DNA of 64,000 nucleotides from Nocardioidaceae bacterium. GTDB lineage: Bacteria; Actinomycetota; Actinomycetes; Propionibacteriales; Nocardioidaceae. Below the pieces are notes generated by a model. The model was not told where the DNA came from and did not search any database. It saw only the letters and a program-made list of their open reading frames with translations. The translations under genes and the position numbers were made by a program. The stretch is taken from NCBI GenBank assembly GCA_018672315.1, contig CP076053.1, forward strand, positions 682,001-746,000, given 5' to 3'. Shown here piece by piece: positions 1-9,248 of this stretch (the first letter of the stretch is position 1; the number at the start of each line of letters is the position of its first letter).

Positions 1-1
1 C

Positions 2-172
2 GGCCTCAGCTCGCTCAAGGCCGCAGAGATCGCCCCGCTGGTCTTCGGCGCCGTCATGGTCGTGGTCATCCTGCTCGCGCCCTCGGGCCTGATGGGAGAG
101 GTGCTGCGACGCCGCGCCGTACGCCGAGCCGTCAAGCGCGCCAAGGCCGCCGAGACCCCGAAGACCGCCTGA
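2..172 (+). CDS. Branched-chain amino acid ABC transporter permease, C-terminal fragment
   Basis: Only the last 56 codons are inside the window; the gene begins upstream. The frame reads a hydrophobic segment (VFGAVMVVVILLAPSGLMGE) followed by a basic tail. This matches the end of LivM/LivH-type inner-membrane permeases, where a last helix is followed by the 'PSGLxG' motif. The next gene, 61 bp downstream on the same strand, encodes a LivK-type binding protein, so this is very likely the permease of the same importer. LivM versus LivH cannot be decided from the fragment. Confidence 0.72.
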   Translation, partial: GLSSLKAAEIAPLVFGAVMVVVILLAPSGLMGEVLRRRAVRRAVKRAKAAETPKTA

Positions 173-233
173 CCACCACCCCCGAACCCACCAACGGCGG
201 ACGATCCTCGCCGCCGCGACCAAGGGAGACACA

Positions 234-1592
234 ATGAAGCGAACGACCCGTCCGACCATGGTGGCTGCCGGCCTCCTGGCCGGAAGCCTGATGCTGAGCG
301 CCTGCGGCGCCGGCGGTCGCGAGGAGGGCGGAGGCTCCGGCACCGACTCCGGCGAGGCCGGCGACACCACCGGCGTGACCGACTCGACCATCTCCATCGG
401 CACGCACATGCCGCTGACGGGCGTCGCCGCACCGGGCTACTCCGAGATCCCGACCGGCTCGGCCGCCTACTTCGACTTCGTCAACGAGAACGGCGGCGTC
501 AACGGCCGCACGATCGAGTACGCCGTGCAGGACGACGCCTACAACCCCACGAACACGACGAACGTCGTGCGTGAGTTCGTCCAGCAGGACCAGGTCTTCG
601 GCATCATGGGCGGCCTGGGCACCCCGACGCACGGCGCCGTCGTCGACTTCCTCAACGAGCAGGAGGTGCCCGACCTCTTCGTGTCCTCGGGCTCCATCGC
701 CTGGGGCGACGACCCGCAGGCCAAGCCGTACACCTTCGGGTGGCAGCCCGACTACGAGATCGAGGGCAAGATCATCGGTCAGTACGTCGCGGAGAACTTC
801 CCCGACGCGCAGGTCGGCCTGTTCCTGCAGGACGACGACCTGGGTGCCGACGGCGAGATCGGCCTGCGCCAGTTCATCGACGACCAGATCGTCTCGGTGG
901 CCCGCTACACCTCCGGCAACACCGACGTCGCGCCGCAGATCACCCAGCTGCAGTCCGACGGCGCAGACCTGGTCATCGGGTTCAACACGCCGTCCTACAC
1001 CGCGCTCAGCCAGCTGGTGGCTCTGCAGACGCAGTTCGACCCGCAGTGGATCTACACCAACGTCGGGTCGGACCCGGCGCTCGTCGGCGGTCTGCTGGCG
1101 AACTTCTCCGAAGGTGCGGTCGACGAGGGCGCGAGCGCCCTGGACGGCGTGCTCACCACCGCGTACATCCCCGGTGTCGACACCCCCGAGGACCCGTGGG
1201 TGCAGCTGTGGGAGCGCGTGTGGGAGGAGCACGGCGGTGAGGGCGAGCTGACCAACTACCGCATCTACGGCATGAGCCAGGCGTACGCGTTCGTCCAGGC
1301 CCTGCAGGCCGCAGGTGAGGACCTGACGCGTCAGGGCATCGTCTCGGCGCTCGAGGAGGTCGGAGGCAGCCTCGAGGGGCCGCAGCTGGCGCCCTTCCGC
1401 TACTCCGCCGACTCCCACCTCGGCATCGGCGGCATGCGGATGATCGAGCTGGAGGGCACCGAGAGCAACGAGCTGACCCCGGTGCTCACGACCGACCTCG
1501 GCGAGGGCACCCCGATCGAGGCCGACGCGTCCGAGCAGGCGAACGACGCCCCGCCGGAGAACGGCATTCCGGACGTGCAGCCCGTCGGCTGA
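234..1592 (+). CDS. ABC transporter substrate-binding lipoprotein, branched-chain amino acid type
   Basis: A 452-residue extracytoplasmic binding protein (Peripla_BP_6/LivK family). It begins with a lipoprotein signal: basic N-terminus, hydrophobic core and lipobox LSAC with Cys24 as lipidation site. An acidic Gly/Ser linker follows, then the type I periplasmic-binding fold starting at 'ISIGTHMPLTGVAA', typical of LivK-like sensors. Start ATG 234 is supported by GGGAG 8 nt upstream. It sits directly downstream of a Liv-type permease and ends before a strong hairpin terminator, so it is the last gene of the transporter operon. The ligand could be an amino acid, amide or urea; the sequence does not say. 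Confidence 0.9.
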   Translation: MKRTTRPTMVAAGLLAGSLMLSACGAGGREEGGGSGTDSGEAGDTTGVTDSTISIGTHMPLTGVAAPGYSEIPTGSAAYFDFVNENGGVNGRTIEYAVQDDAYNPTNTTNVVREFVQQDQVFGIMGGLGTPTHGAVVDFLNEQEVPDLFVSSGSIAWGDDPQAKPYTFGWQPDYEIEGKIIGQYVAENFPDAQVGLFLQDDDLGADGEIGLRQFIDDQIVSVARYTSGNTDVAPQITQLQSDGADLVIGFNTPSYTALSQLVALQTQFDPQWIYTNVGSDPALVGGLLANFSEGAVDEGASALDGVLTTAYIPGVDTPEDPWVQLWERVWEEHGGEGELTNYRIYGMSQAYAFVQALQAAGEDLTRQGIVSALEEVGGSLEGPQLAPFRYSADSHLGIGGMRMIELEGTESNELTPVLTTDLGEGTPIEADASEQANDAPPENGIPDVQPVG

Positions 1593-1610
1593 CGTCTGAC
1601 AACACAGCAG

Positions 1611-1646
1611 AACGCCCCTCCCGGTCCTCGGACCGGGAGGGGCGTT
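1611..1646. terminator. Perfect 16-bp stem hairpin terminator
   Basis: The arms at 1611-1626 and 1631-1646 are perfectly complementary (AACGCCCCTCCCGGTC and its reverse complement) around a CTCG loop. The hairpin lies 18 bp after the binding-protein stop and 40 bp before the stop of the convergent hydrolase gene. Only short T/A tracts flank it, so it could act in both directions. Confidence 0.85.
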
Positions 1647-1686
1647 CTTCGTACCGAGCCTATGCCGGGAGGGGTGCTCTCCGGGG

Positions 1687-2679
1687 TCAGGCGGTGACGC
1701 CGCTGCGCCGGGCGGCGATGGGGCTGACCGGGGTCAGCGGGCGGTCGCCCGCGCCCTCGCGCACCGCGGGCGCACCGGGGCCGTGCAGCAGCAGGTCGCG
1801 CCACATCTCGCGCTCGTGCACGGCGGGCTCGGTGCTGCGGATGAAGTCCTTCATGATCTTCACGACGCGCTCGGGGTGGTCCTTGTGGGGGAAGTGGCCG
1901 GCGTTGGCAATCACCTCGACCTGGGCCGACGGGGCGATCTCGCGGGCGATGGCCGCGTGCCGCACGGGGATGACCATGTCGTCGGCGCCCCAGATGACAC
2001 ACATCGGCATCGCCGAGGTGAGGTAGGCACGGTCGGCCATGGTGATGACCTGGCCCCGCCAGTCGATGGCGGCGCGGATCACGTGCCGGACGGCCGCCCG
2101 GGCGTGGCGGTCCTTGAAGGAGTCGAAGATGTCGGCCACCTCCGCCAGGTCACGCGAGTGCGCCGAGCGCACGGAGGCGAGGCGGCGGATCGCGTGCACC
2201 CCGAGGTGGCGTACGCCCGGCATCGTCGCGAGCCGAAGGAACGACTCGGCGCCGGGCACCGTGAGCAGCCTGATCGCTGCGGTCACCTCGGGGCCGATGC
2301 CTCCGGGCGCGACCAGGATCATGCGTGAGGTGCGCTCGGGGAACTGGTAGCCGAACTGCATCGCCACCCCGCCGCCGAGGCTGTGCCCCACGACGGTGGC
2401 CTGCTCGATGCCGAGCACGGTCAGGAGGTCGCGCATGCCGTTGGCGTAGCCGCCGACGGAGTAGTCGGCGCGCGGCTTCGCGGACTCCCCGTGGCCGAGG
2501 AGGTCAGGAGCGATCACCGTGTACTTCTTCGCGAGCTGCTCGATGACGGGGAGCCAGGTGGTGTGGTCGCACGCCAGCCCGTGCAGCAGCAGCAGCGCGG
2601 GACCGGAGCCCGCCTTCACGTAGGCGCGACGATGACCGTGGATCGTGACGTGCTGCAGCTCGAGCGAGGTGCTGGGCAT
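1687..2679 (-). CDS. Alpha/beta-fold hydrolase
   Basis: A 330-residue cytosolic alpha/beta hydrolase. Visible elements are the oxyanion-hole HG motif (LLLLHGLACDHTTW, near residue 32), nucleophile elbow GHSLGGG with Ser100, the acid in WGADDMVIP, and the catalytic His in NAGHFPHKDHP. The C-terminus carries about 50 extra residues without recognisable domain. ATG 2679 was chosen over longer in-frame starts because AGGAG lies 7 nt upstream and the family homology begins there. The substrate is unknown; the family includes esterases, epoxide hydrolases and C-C hydrolases. Confidence 0.85.
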   Translation of the reverse strand: MPSTSLELQHVTIHGHRRAYVKAGSGPALLLLHGLACDHTTWLPVIEQLAKKYTVIAPDLLGHGESAKPRADYSVGGYANGMRDLLTVLGIEQATVVGHSLGGGVAMQFGYQFPERTSRMILVAPGGIGPEVTAAIRLLTVPGAESFLRLATMPGVRHLGVHAIRRLASVRSAHSRDLAEVADIFDSFKDRHARAAVRHVIRAAIDWRGQVITMADRAYLTSAMPMCVIWGADDMVIPVRHAAIAREIAPSAQVEVIANAGHFPHKDHPERVVKIMKDFIRSTEPAVHEREMWRDLLLHGPGAPAVREGAGDRPLTPVSPIAARRSGVTA

Positions 2680-2912
2680 GCGCCGCTCCTGACAGTGGGG
2701 TGCGACGTCCGTACCCCTCGGAACGGACGGCGATGCTGGGGTCTGTCTGGACCTCAGTGTGGCATGCGCGACACCGGCAGGTGACGCGCAGGCGGACAAC
2801 TGGTGACGATGGTGCCGCGCAACCGTCTGCGTGTCGAGGACGACGGCCTGTGTCGCACCCGCTGTCATGCTGGGCCTCGCCATCGTCGTCTCCCCAGCCC
2901 GCCGGAGGATCC

Positions 2913-3194
2913 GTGACCACCGAGGACCCGACCACCGACCCGGTCACCGACTCGGTCACCGACTCGATCCGCCGTGTCGTCAGCGAGGTCGCGGACGAGA
3001 TCGAACCCTCGACCGTCACCGCCGAGAAGGAGTTCGTCGCCGACCTCGGCGTCGACTCGCTGGCGATGATCGAGATCGTGGTCATGCTCGAGGAGGAGCA
3101 CGGTCTGCGCATCCCGACCGAGGCGGTGCGTACGTTCCGTCGCGTCGGTGACGTCGAGAGCTACGTGCGCGGCGCCACGAGCGCCTCGGCCTGA
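2913..3194 (+). CDS. Acyl carrier protein (phosphopantetheine-binding)
   Basis: A 93-residue acidic carrier protein. The motif GVDSLAMIEI places the 4'-phosphopantetheine attachment at Ser49, inside the usual four-helix ACP pattern (IRRVVSEVADEI, then LEEEHGLRIPTE). GTG 2913 is used because GGAG precedes it by 7 nt; the frame upstream has no ACP-like sequence. It is an orphan: no ketosynthase or ligase is next to it, so it may serve a dedicated lipid or secondary pathway rather than bulk fatty-acid synthesis. Its 3' end overlaps the convergent TPM-like gene by 34 bp. Confidence 0.85.
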   Translation: MTTEDPTTDPVTDSVTDSIRRVVSEVADEIEPSTVTAEKEFVADLGVDSLAMIEIVVMLEEEHGLRIPTEAVRTFRRVGDVESYVRGATSASA

Positions 3195-5380
3195 GCGGCC
3201 AGCTGCCGCGCGACCTCGTGGTCCGGCTCCTGCTCGGCACGGCTGAGCAGGTCGGCGGCCTGCTCGAGGCTGGCCGCGTCGGCATCGTCGCTGCGCCCGG
3301 CGGCGGCGAGCGCCTCCTGCGCGGCTGAGAGGGCGAGCCGGCGGCCGGCGTAGGCGGTGACGAGGTCCTCGACCCGCTGCTCGGCGGCGGTGAGCTCGGA
3401 CCGCAGCCCGTCGAGCCGCTCGGCGACGTCGAGCAGGTCCGGCGTACGCCCCCGCGCCTCGTCGCCCAGTGACCGTGCGCGTTCGCCGAGGGCGTGCGGG
3501 TCGTGCCACTCCCCGCTCGCGACCGCTCCCTCGACCGCGGGACGTTGCTGCTCGACCCGCTCGGCCAGCCGTTGGGCACGCGCGGCAGCACGGTCGGCGC
3601 TGAGCGGCAGCTGCTCGGCGACCTGCCGCAGCTCCGCGAGTCGAGCGGCGACCTGGTTCGTGGCGATGCGGGCGGTGTCGCAGAGCACCTCGGCCTCCTC
3701 GAGGTGCCGCCTGGCCCGGTCGAGCTGCTGGACCTCCACGGAGCACTCCTGCGTGGCCGCTCGCAGCAGGCGAGGCACGGCCGCGCGCGCCTCGGCCCCC
3801 TCGTCGAGGCCGGCGCGCAGGCCCTCGGTCACGACGGGGGCGAGCGAGTCCTCGAGCTCCTCCAGCAGCGTGTACGCCGCGTCGAGGTCACGGTCGAGCG
3901 CCGGCGTGCGGCGGCCCACCGCCTCGATGTCACGCTCGAGCTCCGCCCGCTCGGCATCGAGGCTGCCCAGCCGGCGGTCGGCCTCGACGAGGTCCTGCTC
4001 GGCGGACGTCAGCAGACCGACCGCCTCTCCCACCCGGCGCTGGGCGCCCAGGTCGGCGGCGGTGTCGAGCCGGGCTCGTACGGCGTCCGGCACGTGGTCG
4101 AAGTCGGCCGTGCGGTAGCCGCGCTGCCGCAGGTCGTGCAGGTCCTGCGTGAGGTCGTCGGCCCGGCGCCGGACCGAGGCCAGGCGCTCGGGCAGCATCG
4201 CCGCCTCGTGGTCGAGGTCGCCGACCCGCCGCTCGACCTCGGCCAGGGCGGTCGAGGCCTCGGCGACGTCGAGCCGCAGGGTCGCGTACGCCGTGGCGGC
4301 CGCGCTCACCTGCTGCGGCGTGGGCTGCCCTGCCTCCGGTGGCCGTGTCGCCGTCGTCGAGGGCGGGGCGTCGACGGCCGGCGCAGCGGGGTGCTCGAGC
4401 GCGAGCTGACGCCAGCTGCGGTCGACGGCCTCGACCTGGGCGACCGCCGCGCGGTGCGCGGTGCGTACCTGCTCGAGTGCGGGGTCCTCGTGATCGGGGA
4501 GCGTGGCGACCCTGTCCGCCGTGGCCCGGGCGACCACACCGAGGGAGGAGATCTCGGCGGCGGCCGCGCTGCGGGCTGCGCGCAGCTCGGCGCGCGCCTG
4601 CTGCGCACGCGTCCGCGCCGCGCGACGCGACATCAGCAGTCCGCCCACGGCGAGAGCGACGAGGGCCAGCACCAGCAGCACCGTCAGCACCGGGCCCCAG
4701 ATCGACCCCGAGTCCGTGGAGTCGGCGGTGTCCGCTGCGGCCGCGTCGATGCCGTCCTCGGCCCCGTCGTCCGCCGCGGGAGGCGGGGTCGGTTGCTCGG
4801 CGGGTCCCGGTGAGCCCTCCCCGTCCCGGAACTCGCCCTGAGGTTCCACCGCGTCGCGGTAGGTGCGGAGCGCCTGCAGCAGCGCTGCTGTGTCGCGTCC
4901 TTGCGCGAGGGCCTCGCTCGCGGCGGCCTCGGCGAGGGGTTCGGTCGCCTCGAAGGGGATGATCAGGCGGCCGTCGAACACGGTGCCGATCGCACCGGCA
5001 GCGGTGTCGAGGCCGAGCACGAACAGAGAGCGTCGCTCGCCGGGCTCGTAGCCCCAGTCCCCGCAGGCGTCGGCCGCGTCACGCAGCGCGAGGTCGACGT
5101 CGATGCCGTCCGCCCGGTCCGCGAAGGTGAGCACCTTGACGGTGGCACGTCGAGGGAAGTCCCTCGCCACCTGGCGGAGCCGCCGGTCCCCGACCGCGTC
5201 GGCGAGGTCGATGACGGTGCTGTCGGCGCAGCGCGCGTCCAGCGGCGGATCCGTCTCGGTGGCGACGGCGGGCGCGACGTCGGGTCCGGCGGCCACGAGG
5301 CCGCCTGCGCCGACGAGGAGGGTCGACACGAGGACCGCCGTACGCCGACGCATCCCGACGCCGGAACGGACTGCTCGCAC
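3161..5380 (-). CDS. TPM-like domain membrane protein with long coiled-coil region (DUF5129-like)
   Basis: A 739-residue envelope protein. Residues 1-40 form a Sec-type signal peptide. Residues 50-175 resemble the TPM/DUF5129 fold (paired Cys51 and Cys106, 'DWGYEPGERRSLFVLGLD'). A Pro/Asp-rich linker leads to one transmembrane helix at about 227-251. Roughly 480 residues of Ala/Arg/Glu-rich heptad-like coiled coil follow, predicted cytoplasmic. GTG 5380 has AGGAGG 5 nt upstream. TPM proteins are linked to membrane-protein quality control or phosphatase activity in other organisms; actinobacterial versions of this layout are uncharacterised. The 3' end overlaps the ACP gene convergently. Confidence 0.68.
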   Translation of the reverse strand: MRAVRSGVGMRRRTAVLVSTLLVGAGGLVAAGPDVAPAVATETDPPLDARCADSTVIDLADAVGDRRLRQVARDFPRRATVKVLTFADRADGIDVDLALRDAADACGDWGYEPGERRSLFVLGLDTAAGAIGTVFDGRLIIPFEATEPLAEAAASEALAQGRDTAALLQALRTYRDAVEPQGEFRDGEGSPGPAEQPTPPPAADDGAEDGIDAAAADTADSTDSGSIWGPVLTVLLVLALVALAVGGLLMSRRAARTRAQQARAELRAARSAAAAEISSLGVVARATADRVATLPDHEDPALEQVRTAHRAAVAQVEAVDRSWRQLALEHPAAPAVDAPPSTTATRPPEAGQPTPQQVSAAATAYATLRLDVAEASTALAEVERRVGDLDHEAAMLPERLASVRRRADDLTQDLHDLRQRGYRTADFDHVPDAVRARLDTAADLGAQRRVGEAVGLLTSAEQDLVEADRRLGSLDAERAELERDIEAVGRRTPALDRDLDAAYTLLEELEDSLAPVVTEGLRAGLDEGAEARAAVPRLLRAATQECSVEVQQLDRARRHLEEAEVLCDTARIATNQVAARLAELRQVAEQLPLSADRAAARAQRLAERVEQQRPAVEGAVASGEWHDPHALGERARSLGDEARGRTPDLLDVAERLDGLRSELTAAEQRVEDLVTAYAGRRLALSAAQEALAAAGRSDDADAASLEQAADLLSRAEQEPDHEVARQLAAQAEALVAPRT

Positions 5381-5485
5381 GTGCTCCTCCTCGGGCCATC
5401 GTCCGCGGACGGTCCGAGCCTAGTGCCGTACGCAGTCTCCGCCGGGGTGCCGCGCCTGGGCAGGCGACCTCACCCGCAGGTCGGC

Positions 5486-5989
5486 TCAGACCACGTGGTG
5501 CAGCCAGCGCACCGGCGCACCGTCGCCAGCGTGCCGGAAGGTCTCGAGCTCGTCGTCCCACGCCTTGCCGAGCAGCCTGTCGAGCTCGGCGGTCAGGTCG
5601 GACTCACCGAGACGCGCGCGCAGCACGGCCGCCTTGATGCGGTCCTCGGGCACCATCACGTCGCCGTGCAGACCGGTCACCGCGTGGAAGACCCCGAGGT
5701 CGGGGGTGAAGGCGTAGCGGCTGCCTTCCGTGGAGCTGGTCGGCTCCTCGCTCACCTCGTAGCGCAGCCGGTCCCACCCCCGCAGGGCCGAGGCGAGCGC
5801 GGCACCGGTGCCCGGGGCGCCCGTCCAGGACAGCTCGGTGCGGTAGGTGCCGACCTGCGCGGGCTGGGGCGTCCACGACAGCTGTGCGTGCACGCCGAGG
5901 ACGCCGCCGGCGGCCCATTCGACGTGCGGGCACAGCGCAGACGGCGCGGAGTGGACGTAGAGCACGCCCCTGGTGGTCGTACGCGTCAT
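5486..5989 (-). CDS. DUF3145 family protein
   Basis: A 167-residue soluble protein matching the actinobacteria-restricted DUF3145 family. The N-terminus 'RGVLYVHSAPSALCPHVEWA' and the C-terminal 'RWLHHVV' are characteristic. ATG 5989 has GGAGGAG 5 nt upstream, so longer in-frame starts are rejected. No transmembrane segment or catalytic motif is visible and the function is unknown. It is apparently monocistronic, with about 105 bp and 207 bp of intergenic sequence on its two sides. Confidence 0.85.
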   Translation of the reverse strand: MTRTTTRGVLYVHSAPSALCPHVEWAAGGVLGVHAQLSWTPQPAQVGTYRTELSWTGAPGTGAALASALRGWDRLRYEVSEEPTSSTEGSRYAFTPDLGVFHAVTGLHGDVMVPEDRIKAAVLRARLGESDLTAELDRLLGKAWDDELETFRHAGDGAPVRWLHHVV

Positions 5990-6196
5990 GAGTGGCTCCT
6001 CCTTGATCCCGGCGTCGAGCAACGCCTTCCCCAGCGGCTCGTCGGGAGGAGGGACACCTGGGCGTCCGGACCTGCGGTGATGGAGTTGTGTCCGACCATT
6101 GTGACGTACGGGGTCGCGCCTGACCAGCGGAATGGGCGGAACGGCCCCGGACACCCTCGCGTGGAAGGGCCCGGAGCATGACCCTCGCCGGACCGC

Positions 6197-7963
6197 TCAG
6201 TCCTTGTGGCGCGGTTTCTTGGAGCGGTGTGGGTGCCCGCCGTCGCCGTCACGGCGCGGTGCCGGCCCGGCGTCGGGCTTCAGCTCGATGAGGCGACCCG
6301 AGATGCGCGTGCCGCGGAGCCGGTCGACGGTCTCCGCCGACAGGTCGCGGGGCAGCTCGACGAGGCTGTAGGAGACCCGGATGTCGATGTGCCCGAAGTC
6401 GTTGCGGCCCAGGCCGCCCTCGTTGGCCAGCGCGCCGACGATCTGACGCGGCTGCACGTGGTGACGCTTGCCGACCTCGATGCGGTAGCGCGCCAGCCCC
6501 GACGGCACCTGCCGAGGCGGCTTGGACCCCTTGGCTCCCCTGTCTCCCCGGGGCGACCGGTCGTCCCGGTCCGTACGCGGCGGGCGGTCGGCCCGCTTGG
6601 CCCTCGGCGCCGGCGGCGGGTCGGGCTCGAGGAGCAGCGGCTGACCGTCGTGTGCCATCACGGCGAGCGCCGCGGCGACGTCGACGGGTGTCACGTCGCG
6701 CTCGTCCACGTACGCCGCGATCAGGTCGCGGAAGGAGCTCACCTGCGGCGACTCCAGCGCCGTGGAGATCGCCTCGGTGAAGCCGCGGACGCGCGAGTCG
6801 TTGACGTCCTCGGCGGTCGGCATGGCGATCTCGGTGATCGACTGCCGCGTGCCCTTCTCGATCATGCGGAGCAGGTGACGCTCGCGGGGCGTCACGAAGC
6901 TGATCGCGTCGCCCTCGCGGCCCGCGCGGCCCGTACGCCCGATGCGGTGCACGTAGGACTCGGTGTCGGTGGGGATGTCGAAGTTGACGACGTGCGTGAT
7001 GCGCTCCACGTCGAGACCTCGGGCAGCGACGTCGGTCGCCACCAGGATGTCCAGCTTGGCCTCACGCAGCGACTTCACCAGACGCTCGCGCTGGTTCTGC
7101 GGCACTTCGCCGTTGATCGCCGCGGCGGAGAAGCCGCGGGCCCGCAGCTTCTCGGCGACCTCCTCGGTGGCCTGCTTGGTGCGGACGAAGACGATCATGC
7201 CCTCGAAGTTCTCCACCTCGAGCAGGCGCGTCATCGCCTCGACCTTCTGCGGCCACGACACCAGCAGCCAGCGCTGCCGGATGTTGGTCGCGGTCTGCGT
7301 CTTCTCCTTGACGGAGATCTCCGCGGGCTCGGTGAGGTACTGCTGGGCCAGCCGGCGGATGGTGCGCGGCATCGTCGCGGAGAACAGCGCGACCTGCTTG
7401 TCACCCGGGGTGTCGGCCAGAATCGTCTCGACGTCCTCGGCAAAGCCCATGTTGAGCATCTCGTCGGCCTCGTCGAGCACCAGGTAGCGGAGCTCGGTGA
7501 GGTCGAGCGTGCCCTTCTCGAGGTGGTCCATGATGCGACCCGGCGTGCCGACGACGACGTCGACGCCGCGACGCAGGGCGGAGAGCTGCACGCCGTACGC
7601 CTGACCGCCGTAGACCGCGAGCACCTGCAGGTTCACGTGGGCCGCGTACCGCTCGAAGGCCTCGGCGACCTGCAGGGCGAGCTCGCGCGTCGGCGCGAGC
7701 ACGAGCGCCTGGGGCGCGCGACCGCCCTTGCGGGAGACCTCCATGCGGGAGAGCAGGGGCAGCGCGAACGCGGCCGTCTTGCCCGTGCCGGTCTGCGCCA
7801 GACCGACGACGTCGCGGCCGTCCATGAGCGCCGGGATCGTGGCCGCCTGGATCGGGGAGGGGGTCTCGTAGCCCACCTCGGTCAACGCCTCGAGCACAGG
7901 ACGGCTCAGGCCCAGCGAGGCGAAGTCGACCGGCGCGGCGTCCGGAGTCTGGGGATCAGTCAC
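6197..7963 (-). CDS. DEAD-box ATP-dependent RNA helicase (DeaD/CsdA type)
   Basis: A 588-residue RNA helicase. Motifs run in order: F/Q motif (FASLGLSRPVLEAL...PSPIQ), Walker A AQTGTGKT (56-63), APTRE, TPGR, DEAD (165-168), SAT (196-198), and motif VI HRIGRTGRAGR. A basic Pro-rich linker follows, then a DbpA-type RNA-binding domain (RYRIEVGKRHHVQPRQIVGAL...). This is the arrangement of DeaD/CsdA proteins involved in cold-shock RNA unwinding and ribosome assembly. The start is GTG 7963, where the helicase homology begins; upstream in-frame sequence is antisense to the FNT genes. No strong Shine-Dalgarno is visible. Confidence 0.92.
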   Translation of the reverse strand: MTDPQTPDAAPVDFASLGLSRPVLEALTEVGYETPSPIQAATIPALMDGRDVVGLAQTGTGKTAAFALPLLSRMEVSRKGGRAPQALVLAPTRELALQVAEAFERYAAHVNLQVLAVYGGQAYGVQLSALRRGVDVVVGTPGRIMDHLEKGTLDLTELRYLVLDEADEMLNMGFAEDVETILADTPGDKQVALFSATMPRTIRRLAQQYLTEPAEISVKEKTQTATNIRQRWLLVSWPQKVEAMTRLLEVENFEGMIVFVRTKQATEEVAEKLRARGFSAAAINGEVPQNQRERLVKSLREAKLDILVATDVAARGLDVERITHVVNFDIPTDTESYVHRIGRTGRAGREGDAISFVTPRERHLLRMIEKGTRQSITEIAMPTAEDVNDSRVRGFTEAISTALESPQVSSFRDLIAAYVDERDVTPVDVAAALAVMAHDGQPLLLEPDPPPAPRAKRADRPPRTDRDDRSPRGDRGAKGSKPPRQVPSGLARYRIEVGKRHHVQPRQIVGALANEGGLGRNDFGHIDIRVSYSLVELPRDLSAETVDRLRGTRISGRLIELKPDAGPAPRRDGDGGHPHRSKKPRHKD

Positions 7964-8140
7964 GGAGCGTCTCGCACAGCATCCCCCCAGGGTAGGGCCT
8001 CGACGGCTCCTGGCCCGAATCGCGGGCACGCGAGGCCCGTCACAGGCGGACGACGCGCGTCGAGGAGGCATCCTCGGTCGCCGGGTGGGCATAGATACCG
8101 AGATGTCATCCGGCATCCTTCCCGCCTCCGAGGAGGAGTC

Positions 8141-9226
8141 ATGACGCTCGCGACCCCGCCGCAGTCCACCCCGGAGGACCGCGACCCGCACGCGAAGCAC
8201 GCGTCCGAGCTCGACGCCGACGCCACCGCGGACGCGCGCGCGAGGAAGCCTCAGCGTGACGGCACCGAGGGTCCGCTCGAGGACGAGCTGGACGCCGCCT
8301 TCAACCGACTGGTCGACGAGGGCACCCAGCGTCTGGGCAGGTCCTGGACCGACGTGCTGATCACCGGGTTCTTCGGTGGCACCGAGATCGGTGTCGGTGT
8401 GCTGGCCCTGGTGCTCATCTACTACGAGACCGACAACATCCTGCTCGGCGGCCTCGGGTTCTCCCTCGGCTTCATCGCGCTGCTGCTGGCGCGGAGCGAG
8501 CTGTTCACCGAGGCCTTCCTGGTACCGATCATCTCGGTCGCGGCGAAGCGCGCCCGCACCGTGCACCTGGCGAAGCTCTGGGGCGGCGTGCTCGTGGCCA
8601 ACCTCGTCGGCGGCTGGGCGATGATGTGGCTGATCGTGTGGGCCTACCCCGACATGCACGACGTCATCAACGAGCTGGCGCTGGGATACCTCGAGGCAGG
8701 CCTGTCCCTGGAGGGCGTGTCGCTGGCGCTGCTCGGTGGAGCCGCGATCACGCTGATGACCCGCATGCAGAGCGGCAGCGCCGAGATGCTGCCCAAGATC
8801 GTCGCGGCCGTGGCGGTCGGCTTCCTTCTCGGCGCCGGCCACCTCTACCACCTGATCGTGGGCTCGCTGCTGCTGTTCGGCAGCATCCACATCGGCTTCC
8901 CGGACATCTCCTACGTCGACTGGCTCGGCTGGTTCTGGTGGGTGCTCATCGCCAACATGGTCGGCGGTCTCGTGCTGGTCACGATGCTGCGCCTGATCCG
9001 CAGCAAGGAGCGGCTCGGCGAGGAGCGCAACCGGGTCCTCAAGGAGTCGCTGACACCCGGGCCCGTCGCCAACCACGCCGACGGCCGTCAGCAGATCGAG
9101 CGGGAGCGCCGCGAGCAGCGCAAGGAGGAGAACCGCGAGGCCGAGCGCAAGGTGCGCGAGCTCGACGACGACGAGAAGGCCGACCGTTTCAAGGAGGCCG
9201 GGCCGCACCGGCGCGACGACGCCTGA
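8141..9226 (+). CDS. Formate/nitrite transporter (FNT) family protein, copy 1
   Basis: A 361-residue membrane protein of the FocA/NirC (FNT) family. A hydrophilic N-terminal tail of about 55 residues ends in GPLEDELDAAFNRLVDEG. Six transmembrane helices follow (about 70-300), with family-like stretches 'GFFGGTEIGVGVLAL', 'ARSELFTEAFLVPI' and 'KLWGGVLVANLVGGW'. A charged C-terminal tail (DGRQQIERERREQ) ends the protein. FNT channels pass small monocarboxylates, nitrite or hydrosulfide; the substrate here is unknown. ATG 8141 has GAGGAG 4 nt upstream. A close paralogue starts 22 bp after its stop. Confidence 0.88.
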   Translation: MTLATPPQSTPEDRDPHAKHASELDADATADARARKPQRDGTEGPLEDELDAAFNRLVDEGTQRLGRSWTDVLITGFFGGTEIGVGVLALVLIYYETDNILLGGLGFSLGFIALLLARSELFTEAFLVPIISVAAKRARTVHLAKLWGGVLVANLVGGWAMMWLIVWAYPDMHDVINELALGYLEAGLSLEGVSLALLGGAAITLMTRMQSGSAEMLPKIVAAVAVGFLLGAGHLYHLIVGSLLLFGSIHIGFPDISYVDWLGWFWWVLIANMVGGLVLVTMLRLIRSKERLGEERNRVLKESLTPGPVANHADGRQQIERERREQRKEENREAERKVRELDDDEKADRFKEAGPHRRDDA

Positions 9227-9248
9227 CCTACTGCAGAGGAGCCTCGGC

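Noticed and set aside
6206-9226. Long plus-strand reading frame of about 1000 codons across the helicase and first FNT gene
   Set aside because: Its first two thirds are antisense to the DEAD-box helicase and are Arg/His/Leu-rich nonsense typical of GC-rich shadow frames. Only the part from ATG 8141 shows protein-family motifs.
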